This document shows positions 32,963 to 45,621 of a stretch of DNA of 64,000 bases, piece by piece. Positions within the stretch are counted from its first letter, which is position 1. Every line of letters begins with the position of its first letter. The notes below the pieces were generated by a model. That model saw only the letters and a list, made by a program, of their open reading frames with translations. It searched no databases and was not told the origin of the DNA. Position numbers and translations under genes: made by a program. This stretch comes from Thinopyrum elongatum (Eukaryota; Streptophyta; Magnoliopsida; Poales; Poaceae), in NCBI GenBank assembly GCA_011799875.1, contig CM022297.1, positions 515,957,207 through 516,021,206 of the forward strand, read 5' to 3'.

Positions 32963-34062
32963 ATGAAATTAGTCTTGATAGTTTTTGCATATCTATGTTG
33001 TAGATCAATAGCTCACGATATAGCTCCCTTATTTTTTGATATGTTCCTAGAGAAAAATAAGTTGAAAGATGATAGTAGCAATGATGCGGACTGGGTCCGT
33101 GATCTGAGGATTATCCTCATTGCTGCACAGAAGAATTATGTCCTTGATGCACCGCTAGATGACAGACCTATTGCAGGAGCAGATGCAGACGTTATGAATG
33201 TTTGACAAGCTCGATATGATGACTACTTGCTAGTTTGGTGCGCCATGCTTTACGGCTTAAAACCGGGACTTCAAAAAAGTTTTGAACGCCACGGAGCATA
33301 TGAGATGTTCCAAGAGCTAAAAATTGGTATTTCATACTCATGCCCGTGTCGAGAGGTATGAGACCTCTGACAAGTACTTTGCCTACAAGATGGAGGAGAA
33401 TAGCTCAGCCAGTGAGCATGTGCTCAGAATGTCTGAGTACTACAATTGCTTGAATCAAGTGGGAGTTAATCTTCCAGATAAGATAGTGGTTGACAGAGTT
33501 CTCTAGTCACTATCACCAAGCTACTAGAACTTCGTGATGAACTATAATATGCAAGGGATGACGAAAACGATTCCCGGGCTCTTTGCGATGCTGAAATTGG
33601 CGAAGGTAGAAATCAATAAAGAACATCAAGTGTTGATGGTTAATAAGACCACTAGTTTCAAGAAAAAGGGCAAGGGATAGAAAGGGAACTTCAAGAAGAA
33701 TGGCAAGCAAGTTGCCACTCCCATGAAGAAGCCCAAAGCTGGACCCAAGCTTGAAACTGAGTGCTTCTACTTCAAAGGAAATGGTCACTGGAAGAGGAAC
33801 TGCCCCAAATACTTGGCGGATAAGAAGGATGGCAAAGTTAACAAAAGTATATTTGATATACATGTTGTTGATGTGTACCTTACTAGTGTTCATAGTAGCA
33901 CCTGGGAATTCGATACTGGTTCAGTTGCTAAGATTAGTAACTCGAAATAGGAGTTGCAGAATAAACAGAGACTAGTTAAGTGTGAGGTGACGATGTGTGT
34001 TGGAAGTGATTCCAAGGTTGATACGATCACCATCGCACACTCCCTCTACCTTCGGGATTAGT
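32963..34062 (+). pseudogene. gag and protease start of Angela-type element
   Basis: Degenerate copia gag. DWVRDLRIILIAAQKNYVLD is clear, then a TGA at about 33205 and further TAG stops near 33506, 33681 and 33950. The nucleocapsid zinc knuckle reads CFYFKGNGHWKRNC: the second Cys of the CX2CX4HX4C motif is Phe (codon 33771-33773), so zinc binding should fail. The protease motif is WEFDTGSVAKI. Not functional. Confidence 0.8.
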
Positions 34063-34123
34063 GTTGAACCTAAATAAATGTTATTTGGTGTTTGCGTTGA
34101 GCATGAATATGATTTGATCATGT

Positions 34124-34455
34124 TTGTTGCAATACGGTTATTCATTTAAGTCAAAGAATAATTGTTGTTCTGTTTACATGAATAAAACCTTCTATGGTCA
34201 TACACCCAATGTGAATGGTTTATTGAATCTCGATCATAGTGATACACATATTCATAATATTGATGCCAAAAGATGCATAGTTGATAATGATAGTGCAACA
34301 TACTTGTGGCACTGCTGTTTAGGTCATATTGGTGTAAAGCGCATGAAGAAACTCCATGCAGATGGGCTTTTGGAATCACTTGATTATGAATCAATTGATA
34401 CTTGCGAACCATCCCTCATGGGCAAGATGACTAAAACTCTGTTCTCCGGAGCAAT
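34124..34455 (+). pseudogene. Pre-integrase region of Angela-type element
   Basis: An open stretch with the GAG-pre-integrase zinc signature (ATYLWHCCLGHIGVKRMKKL) up to the insertion point of the solo LTR at 34456. Its continuation is at 58288. Confidence 0.8.
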
Positions 34456-35689
34456 TGAAAGGACATGCGGTGCCCCCATGTGTGGTTTTGGTAATTGATG
34501 ACATTCTCTATGGACTAATGATTGCATTAAGTTATATTTGAAGGATTTGTCCATAGGCATTTCTTGAAGTCCATGTGTTGATTTCAAGGAGTTTATGAGT
34601 TGACCAAGGTGCTATTAAGGAATTATCCAAAGATTGGTCATATGAGTGTTGAGATTATTGCAAGCATGTCTTGAAGAAGAAGATTGTGTGATCATTCATG
34701 TTTACCTTCAAGACATCATCCACATGAAGAGAGTTGGAAAGATTCAAGGTTGATCAAGACTAAGTCAAGAGTGAATCAAGTTGATCAACCCACAAAGCGT
34801 AGAAGATGTACTGAGAGGGATCAAGTGATCCCATGGTATGGTAAGCATTGTCCATTACGCTTTGTGTACTAACCCATGGTCTACGTGAGAGTTCTATGTG
34901 GGGTTAGGTATGTTTCCATGGGCTTGCGTCAAGAGGAAGATATCTTACAACCCATGGAGAGGATGACGTCAAGTGGTGATCATCATCAAGATTGTCGTGT
35001 GCAAGTTCAAGTAGAGCATCACAAAGAGATCAAGTGCTTGAAGCTTGCCGTCCATTGTGGTGACAATGGACTTGTGAAGATGTGCGGAAGAGTGGCTCAA
35101 CCATAGAGGATTATGGGGGAGCAATCAACTAATCTTCATCGAGCCAACGCAATCAAGAAAGGTGGTCCAACTTGAGGAAGTCAAGATCGTCATCATCTAG
35201 CTCAAGTGGACTATGTGCAAGGAAAATGTTTGCCCTTGATAGGTTTTCTATTTTACCGGTCTCATGGTAGTAGTTGGGAGACCAGGTTATAGGATCGATT
35301 GCCGTACTATCAAGGGGGGCTCTCGATGAGTAGCTTGATCGTATTGTTCGTAGAGAGCTCAAACCATTGCATCCTAGCATCATCTTTCTTGGTTCTTGTT
35401 TGGTGTTTCTCTTTGTGAGTTTTGGAGCTTTTGGTCATCTTCATGACAAGCTCGAGTTCATCGAAAACGGAGTTCACATGCATCTTCTATGATGTTTTCG
35501 ATGTTGGAGGTTATGCCGGTTCTTCTCTGTTGGAGGGTCCACTCCTCACTGTTTGGATAGCTCTCGTCGTCCTCTATCCATTAAGCTTGAGTTTGCTCAA
35601 TTCGGAGCTCTTTTGTAGAAGTTGTGGCAGTTCAGGTTTTATTGTCTCCTTCTGTTTGTTTGGGCAAGTTTTCAGCACCCAAGCGGTAG

Positions 35690-36165
35690 TTCCGCTCGGC
35701 ACCACGGTAGTACCGCTTAGGCAGTACTTCCACTGTGGTCTGCCACAGCAAGTACTGCTTGGGAATAACCTTCTGTGCAACTTTCTGTTGCCTAATTTCT
35801 TTTAGCGGTAGTTGCACGGTAGTAGCCCGGTAGTACCGCTTGAGTGGTACTTCCGCATACTACTACCGCTACTTGTACCGCTTAGGAAATGCTTTCTGTG
35901 CTGGTTTCTGTTTGCCCATTTTGCTTTAGCGGTAGTAGAGCGGCACTAGCACGGTAGTACCGCTTGGTGTGGTACTGCCGCCCTAGTACCCTCTACTACT
36001 GCTGCCTTGCCGTGTCCAGGGACCCCAAGCGGTAGTACCGCTGGGGGCAACGGTGGTACCGCTCCAGCAGCACTACCGCTCCTATACTCTACGTACTCCC
36101 TGGCCAGCGCGTGGTAGTACCGCCTAAGCGGTAGTACCACTCCTAGGAGCGGTAGTACCGCTTAG
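35690..36165. repeat. Cluster of AGCGGTAGTACCGCT palindromes in the solo LTR
   Basis: A dozen or so exact or near copies of a 15-mer with arms AGCGGT/ACCGCT and centre AGT, in both orientations and irregularly spaced. It ends about 40 bp before the TATA box at 36205-36211, so it occupies the upstream-promoter position. Confidence 0.85.
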
Positions 36166-36204
36166 CTGCGGGCTGGGCAGATAACGGTTGGATTTGGGGG
36201 TGCC

Positions 36205-36211
36205 TATAAAA
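36205..36211 (+). promoter_or_regulatory. TATA box of the solo LTR
   Basis: TATAAAA in GCCTATAAAAGGGGG, downstream of the palindrome cluster. It separates U3 from the leader. Confidence 0.55.
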
Positions 36212-36739
36212 GGGGGTCTTCTTCCCCATTGCATCTTATCTCTTGAGCTCGTGTTCTTCCCCCATTGTTGACCTTCTTCGAGCTTGCTATCTCTTAATCC
36301 CTCCATGGATTCTTGCTAGTTTGTGGGGGAAAAGAGACAGGAGATCTAGATCTACGTTTCCACCAATCACTTTCTCCTCTAGGTGAGGGGAACCCTTTGG
36401 ATCTAGATCTTGGAGTTCTTCGTGTTCTCTTCTTCGTTCTTCCTCTCATTCCCTAGCATTAGTTGCTTTGGTGGGATTTGAGAGAGAAGGACTTGGGCAC
36501 TCCGTGTGCCCTTGCCATTGCATTTGGTACATCGGTTTGAGTTCTCCACGGTGATACGTGGAAGTGAAGTTGAGTAGCTTATTACTCTTGGGTGCTTGGT
36601 ACCCTTGAGCTTGTTCCTCTTGGGTGCTTGGGCGCCCTAGATGGTTGGTGGTGTTCGAAGCTCAATCATTGTGGTGTAAAGCTCCGGGCAAGCGTCGGGG
36701 TCTCTAATTAGGTTGTGGAGATCGCCCCGAGCAATTTGA

Positions 36740-36848
36740 CGGGTACCGGTGACCGCCCCCAAGGGTTGCCAAAGTGTACGGGTTCGGTGACCGCCCCCAA
36801 GGGTTGCCATTTGTACGGGTTCCGTGACCGCCCTCAAGGGTCCCTAAG
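36740..36848 (+). repeat. Three 38-bp tandem repeats in the solo LTR leader
   Basis: Units begin GGTGACCGCCCCCAAGGG at 36748 and 36786, with a variant at 36823; the period is 37-38 bp. They lie about 540 bp downstream of the TATA box. Confidence 0.8.
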
Positions 36849-36935
36849 TGAAATCACGGCATCTTGCATTGTGCGAGGGCGTGAGGTGATTACGGTGGCC
36901 CTAGTGGCTTCTTGGGGAGCATTGTGCCTCCACAC

Positions 36936-39093
36936 TGTAGGAGATATGCCCTAGAGGTAATAATAAATGTTATTATTTATCTCCATGCTCATAATTAGGT
37001 TTATGTTCCATGCTATAACTGCTATGGTTCTCGAGTCTACAATAATCACAAGGCTCGGAGGAAGACTCATATGCACGTGTGAAATTATAAACGGTAAAAT
37101 GTATTCCTAGTCTAGCCTCTAAGACTAGCTCAAGTGTTGCATGATGGTTCTGTTTTCTTGATCATGGGCATGTCTATGCCAGCAACTTTGAGGGCACAAT
37201 GTTAGAAGAACATTTGTGTTGAATCGACCCGAATTAATGTTATGCTATGAGAATACATTCGTCACAAGTTAATGGTTAATAACACAGAGATGGTTAATGT
37301 TTGCATGATTCCTTAGACCATGAGAGTATCGAGTTTCTTCATGCTTGCTTCATGAACTTTGGGGTTTGTTAAACATCATCCGTAAATGGGTGGCTATTAC
37401 GATGGCTTACGGGTTCATGGAAAAGTGTGTCAAGTAACTTGATAGCTCAAGATTGGGATTTTCTCCTCCGACGAAGGAGAGATATCTTTGGGCCCTCTCG
37501 GTGTTACGGTATCCATCATCGTCTGGCCAGACACTTTGTGATTTGATCACGGGGATGTCGGAACACGGTAACGAGAAAAGAGAACAATACCGGTAACGAG
37601 GTAACTGGCTTAGTGGACAAGTTGTTGATCCACGGGGATGCCAACATGTCTCACCTCGGGTATTTGTAACATATCGCGAAGCAACAGGAATAGCACACGG
37701 CAACTTGAGGTTCACTCGAATATTCATTCGTGTGGGTATAGGGGTCAATATGGGTGTCCACCGCTCCGATGCTGATCATTGATCAGAAAGTGTTCCGGTC
37801 ATGTCTATACTTCACCGAACCTATAGGGTCACACGCTTAAGGGTTATCTATCTGCTGAATACTAGACAGGGAGTCTGAGAGAAAATCACCGAAAAAGTTT
37901 CGGAGACAACGGAAGAGTTCCGGAGAGAGAACACCGAATGAGTTTCGGTAAAACCGAAATGTTGTTTCTGAATATACTATTAGGTCAAAAAGGGTTTCGG
38001 CACCACCTGGAAATTCTCAGAGGGAGCCAGAATTGGTCTGGGAACTTCTGGGAATTTTCGGAGAAAAAAACCGGAAATGTTCCGGAGTTGCCGTAACCGC
38101 TGTTGTTCCTTTTCGCTGATGAAAACCACCATACCAGAAATGTTTCGGAACATGCCCAAAATAAATTTAGAGGGTGCCGGAAATGTTCTGGGACCTTCCG
38201 GAATTTAAAAAAAAAAACGTTCGCGGAAAACATCTTGTCTCAGCGCGAGAGGACAAGATCCCACGAATCGGGGGTTGCTTGTTTGGTGGCTTTTTTTCTA
38301 GGGAGCATCCATGTTTCTATGAGACATGTTGGTGGCTTGTTGGGCCCCCCCCATGGGGGGACAATGTGTTGGGCTGCCATGGTGGTGTTCCCCTTAGGGG
38401 CCCCACTTGCGTTACCATTTTACCCTTCATGTGGGACATGTAGCATGGGTATTTTGGTATTTCCTCCTCCACCCCACCCCTTGCCTTGGCCTATAAAAGG
38501 AGGAGAAGGGGCTGCCATTCTCCTCATCCCTTGCTCTCATACACATGCCATGCATTACCTGGCTTCTTCTCTCCCTCCCACAAAAATAGTTTCGTAGAGC
38601 CGAAAGGCTGTCTGGGTTCCGGTGGGAACTAGTTCTGGACGGCGAAGCCCTGCCAGATAGATGACACCGTATGTGTGCAACCCCGTAGAGAGGTCGTAGT
38701 TTCGATCTTTGTGCCTGAGGGGCTGTTTTGAGAGTGCCTCCCGAAGGGCTGTCCAAGTGACGGTACGAGTTCTGTGAGTCCTCCCGAAGGGCTGCCCGAG
38801 TGACCATCCGAGTTTTGAGGGTCCTCCCGAAGGGCTGCCCACGACACCGTCCGGGGGATTGTTCGACCGCCTCCCAGAGGGCTGTCCGAGGGGCAGATGA
38901 GGGAGTACATCCTCGCGGTTGGGAGGTTGTAAATCCTAGCTGCGGGGATCTGCACCGCCGATCGTCATCAACTCTACTTCCGCTGCGCTACGAGTCGGTA
39001 ACGAAAAGATCAAACCTTGTATGCAGTCTCCATAGTGGTCCTGGGCTGGTGCGTAGGTCGGAAATTTTTTGTTTTCTGCTGCGTTACCCTACA
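36936..39093 (+). repeat. LTR1 of copia array (2158 bp)
   Basis: TATA box CTATAAAAGG at about 38491-38500. Four 43-47-bp tandem repeats starting CCTCCCGAAGGGCTG follow at 38737, 38780, 38823 and 38870. The left flank is CACAC. Very similar along its length to 52756-54908. Confidence 0.9.
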
Positions 39094-41467
39094 GTGGCAT
39101 CATGAGCCGTGCTATGCGTAGATGCAGGTTGTGATCTAGAATACATGAGATGTATGGGTGTTGCACAATATAATTAGGTAGTAGATGAGTTCTTTTACTG
39201 AAAATTATTTGTGCGGGTAGCAGATGAAATCTGTTTCCCGATATTCTTGTTGCTTCCCTGGAATTTGCATATTTCTGTTCTTGATAACAGCATGGTGGAG
39301 TTTCAATGTTCTGGCAATCCGCGATCCTGATTGATCAACGAAGTGCTAACAGTTCATTGAATTCCATCGTAGTTAAAAAGAAAGATGAAATTTCGCAGAC
39401 GAAAGGGCAATGCAGATATGATCTGCACGGGGGTCATGCGTATGATGAAGTTCAGTATGGGGCTTGAGATTTTATTATCTCGTGTTTCATACACCCCGCG
39501 AAGTTAATCTAGCGCTTGAATTATCATACTTGATGATGGACGTTGGTAGCTTCGGTTTGTTTCGAAACCTTAGAAGCCACGTAAAACTAGTTTTTGCATG
39601 AACAGATTAGAGGCATCTAACTTGGTTTTGCAGGAGGGTTTGCATGTGCATGTGATGTGGTATAGCAGTGCTCATAATAATTTGATTATGTATGAGATGA
39701 CTATATGATGTAATTAACATGACCTGCGTGTCATGATTCGGCATGATGGCTGGAGCCATATGATGCACTTTAATGACCTGCATGTCAACCTTAAGTAATG
39801 CATTTATTTTATCCGCTATGGAGATAGCAATATTATCTGGTGCATCGACAAGGTGGTGGCAATCTTCGCGAAGGTGAACGCCGACGCGAATGCCGAAGAC
39901 GAAGAAATACAAGACTTCTCCGTCAGAAAGGGCTATACCATATTATGCTATTATGAATTGCCTGAGATGTTTATCCCTTTGATGCACCCTTCTCGATTGC
40001 GCAGTAGTCGCTTTTATTAGGGTGATCTCTCACTTAAAATATCAAGTAGTTAGTGTTCTCCCAAGTGTAGCACCGTCACGGCACCTATCTTTTCGGGGTG
40101 CGCCGTGTCACACGGGTACGAACGATTAGAGAAGTGTGAGGCGGGTGAGTTGAGACCTCGCAGTGAGATCACTTGGTTGTCTTGACGTTCAGGCATGACC
40201 GTCATGAGCTCGGAACACACCCATCAAAAGATGAACAAGAATCACATAGAGATGTGATTGGCAAGTTGGCCTACCGGTTGAGATTTTCGTCATCAGTGGT
40301 GTTACACCAATGGCGAACAATTGAAATGCGGGTCTTGAATCACTCACAATCAATTATGAGAGATATTGATTTGAGTGGGAGCGCGTTGTAGAATTAACTT
40401 GTTTAATTCTTAGTGCAATTAATTGTGAACACTGTCTAAGTGTTATATGCATAGTGGTTGTAGAATAATGGCTCGCGTTTCCACCTTCCCTATTAAATTG
40501 AATAGCTGTTAAATATCTAGTTAAAACTTTACGGTTGGTAACGTAATGTGAGGATTGTCCTCAAGAGTGCCAAGAAGGATTTTTGTCCTATCGCATACTT
40601 TCGATAGCCTCCCGCTAATGCTATGGATGATGAGACTCTCGTCCTTTGATCCAAAAGCCAGAATTCCGTTTTAGTCAAAGTGCAATATGTTTGCTACCGT
40701 GCGACCCAAACTTCCAAAGTTTTGGGATAGTTATGTGATATTCATGGAATCTGAAAATCCTTTTCAGAGACAGACAAAAGCTAAAAGATATGAAATATCC
40801 AAAGCAATGTTTGTTTGCAAACTATTAGTAAAGGTGTTTACTATGCATTAGACTGATAAAAGAGGGATCCAGTAGAACGCCTGTCATGTAAATGAAGGTG
40901 AATAAAACAACAACTTAAAAAGAAGGAAGTGTCCGAAGGGTGTTAGTGAAACTTTCATGCCTAGGAAGTCCGGGGCTAACGCCACTCTTAAGTTGGGTGC
41001 TTCTTCTGAGAGTAGGAGAAATACTGAAAGTTAAACTGTTAGAAGTATAAAGGCAGAAAGTAAGAAGACTGGAATATCCAGCTCATGTATGAATGTCATA
41101 CAAGTTTTTGATGTATAGATGGCTGGTCAAAGATATAGTTCTTGGGAATTATGGTTAACATGTTAATCACTAATTCTTGGGTATTGTGAGTTAATCACAA
41201 AGATACCCGCTCGATTGCATTCTGTTGCAACTCGATGTAAGAACTACTATGGCCTGAAAGACTAGCCAGGAATGAGGTTTAGATACACGCAGGGAACATA
41301 GTAAATGTTACTATACCTTCCATCGGTGTATTCCCTATGTATTTACTTTCATAATTCATTTTAGAGTTTCACACTCTAGCCCTTTGCATAAGGTATCTTG
41401 CAAGAAGGTTGTTCATAAGAGAACTTTTGATGTTCGGTGTTATGAATAACATAAGGGCCATACTTTC
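39094..41467 (+). pseudogene. Leader, gag and related remnants, copia internal copy 1
   Basis: After the primer site there is about 1.4 kb of leader, then a badly decayed gag (best near 40550-40860, with fragments such as VLKSAKKDF) full of stops and frameshifts. No intact ORF. The same sequence at 54909-57289 shows the same decay, so it predates the duplication. Confidence 0.6.
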
Positions 41468-44400
41468 TGTAACACCCACTTGTAATGAGCTCTGTGACAC
41501 TCTGTTAATATTGCCAAGTCATATCATTTGCAGTGCCTAAACATAGTGGTTAACCAAAGCAAATCAACTCCAATCTGAAAATCAACTAAAAATTCAAAAG
41601 TGAAATATGAAGTTGAGCAAACACTGTTGGAAAAATGTTCATTAAATGGCAAATAATCCAGGAACATTTGTAAAACCATCATCAATAAAGTTGGAGTTAT
41701 ACAATTGACTCAAACAAGATGGAACAGCCCCAAAACAGCAATATTAAATCCATTTAAAATCATCTTAAATACAAATGGTTTCCAAATCTGTCCAAACCAC
41801 TTTTTGGTGAGAGCTAAAATTGCACTGTAATATTTGGACCAAGTTCCATATTTTACCAAAGTGCAATAGAGGCCCAATCATTTTTGTAACAGAAAATAGA
41901 AATAAGAAAAAGGAAGAACTACTGTGGACTGGGCCTAAGTGCATAGTGCACTTAGACCCAGCCCACCAGCCCACCTAGCTCTCTCCCTCTCTCTCTCCGT
42001 CGCCGTGTCGCCTCGTCCATGGCCGCGCGCGCTCGCTCCGGTCGCCGCTCGACAGCGCGACGCCGTGGGCACCACGAGAGGATAAGGGCAGGCCCGTTCC
42101 TTCCCCATGGCCTCCTCCCTGTCACTCCTCCTCTCTCTCCCTAGCTCGCCTCCTTCCCAGATCCACGCGGCCGAGAGCGTTCGCCGCCGCACGTCGCCGT
42201 CCACCGCGGCCACCGACCGCTTCAAGCTGCGTCGACATGCCCTGAGGCACGGCCGCCATCCACTACGTCGTCTCAGACCACGCACGCGGGCTGGGAACCC
42301 CCTGGAGCGCCCGCACGCCGTCTTCTTCCTCCTCCAAACGTCGGAGCTCCGTCGCCATCCCCGTCCACCACTGCTGCTACTAAGCTCCCACGGGTCTTGT
42401 GTGACCGCGCGGTGAGCCTACCTCGCCTTTCTTTTTTCCCCTTGCGCTTCGTTTCTGCCGTGGCTAGCCGGCCACGAGCCGAGCTCCGCCGCCCGCCATT
42501 AATGCCTCTGCTCTCGCGTTCGAGCTTCTCAGCTCGAGCCAGTGGCTCCGACGAGCTCCTGGAGCGCCGTAGACCTCGCCTAGCTTTTCGCTTCACTCGC
42601 ACGCGCTCTGCATCGCCGGTTCCGAGCTTCGCCCGAGAGCGCTGCCGCCTCCGCTCGTCGCCGGCCCCGATTTTGGCGATCTCCGAGCAAACCACCGCCA
42701 CCCCGAGATGCGCCTCGCTACGCTCGTTCGAACGCGCCAAGCCCCGTAGCAAATCGAGGCCTGTGGCCGTTTTCCGGCCAAGTCCGGCGAGAAACGCCGC
42801 GAAAATGGTCGCCGGAGACAATTCCGGCGCCGTTCCGGCGACGCTGACGTGGCCGCTCACGTGGGCCTCCCCACAGACGCTGCCACTGGGCCCCCTGGGT
42901 CCCGTTGACCGAGTCAAATGCTGACTGGGCAACGCCCAGTCACTGACCAGTGGGCCCGCGTGCTTAATTAACTAAACAGGATTTTAAAAATAAATCTAAA
43001 TACTAATGTCTCACTGACATGTGGGGTCCACCCCCTAATTAACCCTATTAATTAAAACTAATCCACTGTTAGTCTAACAGAGACTGACATGTGGGTCCAA
43101 CATGTCAGGATTGACTCTGGTCAGTGCCTGTTGACCGCTGACGTCACAGCGACATCATGCTGACATCATAATTCATTTCTGTAAATAAAAATAATTCCAG
43201 ATAATCCTTTAAACTTCGAAAATTAATAACTTTTAAACCGTAGCTCGGATCAAAAAAGTTAAAACATGAAAGTCGCTCAGAACGACGAGACGAGTTTGAT
43301 CATGCCGTCTGTTTCTTTGCCGGAACCCCCTAAGTAGAAGAACTCGTAACTCCGGACCCGAATCCGGCAGATGAATAGTGCACACACATCGGTTAATAAA
43401 TCCCAGATTAATTCTAAAATAACTAAAATGACTTAGAGGCATATTTAGGCAACCCTGCACTGCATCATAGCATCGCACGCACTGTGTTGCATCTGTTTGC
43501 ATTGTATTTACTTGTTTCCTCCCCCTCTTCTCTTTCGGTAGACCCCGACGTTGCCGTAGCTCCTGAGGCAGACGCCGCTCCGGAGTACGACTACGTCCCT
43601 GACGACCCTGCCCTTGCCGTCGAGTAGACAGGCAAGCACCCCCATTTTGAGCATTCCTATATCACCTATTCTCTTCCCACTTATGCTTGCATTAGATGTT
43701 ACTGCTGATGTTACCATCCTATATCTGTTGCATAGCCTGTTTAATTGTAGCCTACTGTTGATACCTGCCTGTTATCCTAAACTGTTTAGATAGGATGGGT
43801 AGAGCCTGATCAGAGACCCACTTGTCCCGACTGCCCCGCTGGATATCAGAAGACCCGAGCAACGGGATTGAAGATTAGAACCTGGCACCGCACGTCACTT
43901 CCCCTAAGATGCTCGACACTACTGGGTTACTATCGAGTGCCGAGGGTGATACCTCGTCAGCACTTATGATGATAACTTTGTAGGTCAGTTAACCGGTCGT
44001 GGTAAGCGAGGGTGATTCCTCCTACACCACCCCCGATACCGATGCCGTCGCGCAATCTCTCAAGTGTGGACCTCGAGGGTGATTCCTCCTTCGTTCACCT
44101 TGATGATAACATCGAGTGGGAATTCCATCGAGGGTGATTCCTCAGGGTTCCCTTCGGTGTCAGACACACAGCTACCTTGGATGTTATGAATTGACTATGA
44201 ACCATGATACTAAAGACGGGTCGGCCCTGAGGGGTACCCGCGCGAGCATGAATACGAAGTGATGTGGAGTCGGGTTGACCTGAGAGGTGCCCGCGAGATA
44301 ACTACGAGGCGTGGCCGGGCATTCTTAGCCCTTGCCGCAAGTCCTCGAGACGGGGCGACAGGGTCACATCGATCGTGAGTCTCTGCTCGTTTCCGCGCGC

Positions 44401-45621
44401 TCCTAATCCACTAACGGTTTGGATATTTGATCCGAGGGGCCTCTGGCCTGATAGCACTAACCATCACGTGGGCATAGTATGGGCGTTCTGCGTCGTATAC
44501 TTCAGCCGAAGCTTAATAGACGTCAGCAACTGAGCGGCACACGCTGGGTTGGACTGGGAACGCAACCGCACTTGTATAAGGGGTTGCTAGGTCTGCTCAC
44601 CGGCGGTGTACGCAACATGCAGGAGCGTCCAGGGCGATGGCCCAAGACCCCTGGGGGCATAGGTTAGTCCGGCGTGCTGACCTCTCTGTTAAGTATTTGG
44701 TCGGGTTGCGGCGTGGTTCTTAGCCAAGGCCGGGCATGACCCAGAAAAGTGTGTCCGGCCGGAGTTAAGCGAGCGTGGTGGGTAAGTTGGTGCACCCCTG
44801 TAGGGAAGAAACTTCTATCGATAGCCTGTCCTACGGTAACGGACACTCGGAGTTGTATCCCGATCGGTACAACTAGAACATGTGATGAGAACTGGTTAGT
44901 ACGGCTCTGGGATTGCTTTCTCACAGGGAGTCGAGGAAGAATCCCCGGCCGAGGTTGATGACATTACTGCTATACTTTACATAATGTTGGTCTGCTCTCT
45001 TCTTATGCTGCAAGATTGTTGAAGATGCTAGTCTTCGATAGGACTAGGCTGTCCCCCTCTATCCTGGCAATTCTGCAGCCCAGTCCACATATTCAGCCCC
45101 CTTTGAAAATGTTGCATAAGTAGTGTAGATCCTTGCTTGCTGAGTACTTCGGATGAGTACTCACGTTTGCTTTATTTTCCTTTTTCCCCTTTATCCATTT
45201 GTCGCATCCAAACGACGGAGCCCCGGAGCCAGATGTCCCCGTCGACGACCACTACTACTACCAGCCCAGAGAGTACTACTACTACGAGGAGCCGTCTGAC
45301 GACCAGGAGTAGGATCGGAGGGTCCAGGGCAGGAGGCCCACGCCTTTTCGATCGTAGTTTTATTTTACCCCGCCTCTGTGAAGGCCTATCTCTCTCTCTG
45401 TTCTGTAATATATCTGTACCCAGATATCTGATGCTTCCGCTGACACTTGTATGCCATCGTGCTATGTATTCGAGCCCTCGAGGCCCTGGCTTGTAATATT
45501 AAGCTTGTATGAATTTATTTATGTTTTAGAGTTGTGTTGTGATATCTTCAAGTGAGTCCTTAGGCTTGATCGTGTGCATTTGCGTGTATGATTAGTGCAT
45601 GATTAAGCCGGGGTCGTCACA
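41468..45621 (+). mobile_element. Long LTR-like insertion L1 (4154 bp), TSD CTTTC
   Basis: Starts TGTAACACCC, ends GGGGTCGTCACA, flanked by CTTTC at 41463-41467 and 45622-45626. The empty site is visible in internal copy 2 (around 57290). There is no gag-pol, so I interpret it as a solo LTR of a long-LTR gypsy element or a LARD. A GC-rich block (42000-42950) holds open frames on both strands that look like composition artefacts. Four spaced repeats of CGAGGGTGAT(A/T)CCTC lie at 43941, 44007, 44074 and 44129. Confidence 0.75.

Noticed and set aside
35690..36165. CRISPR-like or tRNA-like repeats
   Set aside because: The palindromes are irregularly spaced and in both orientations within an LTR, with no spacer/repeat regularity and no cloverleaf.
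42273..42932. 219-codon minus ORF and its 175-codon plus overlap as genes
   Set aside because: Both strands are open because of high GC. The products are Arg/Ser-rich low complexity inside an LTR-like element with clear target duplications.
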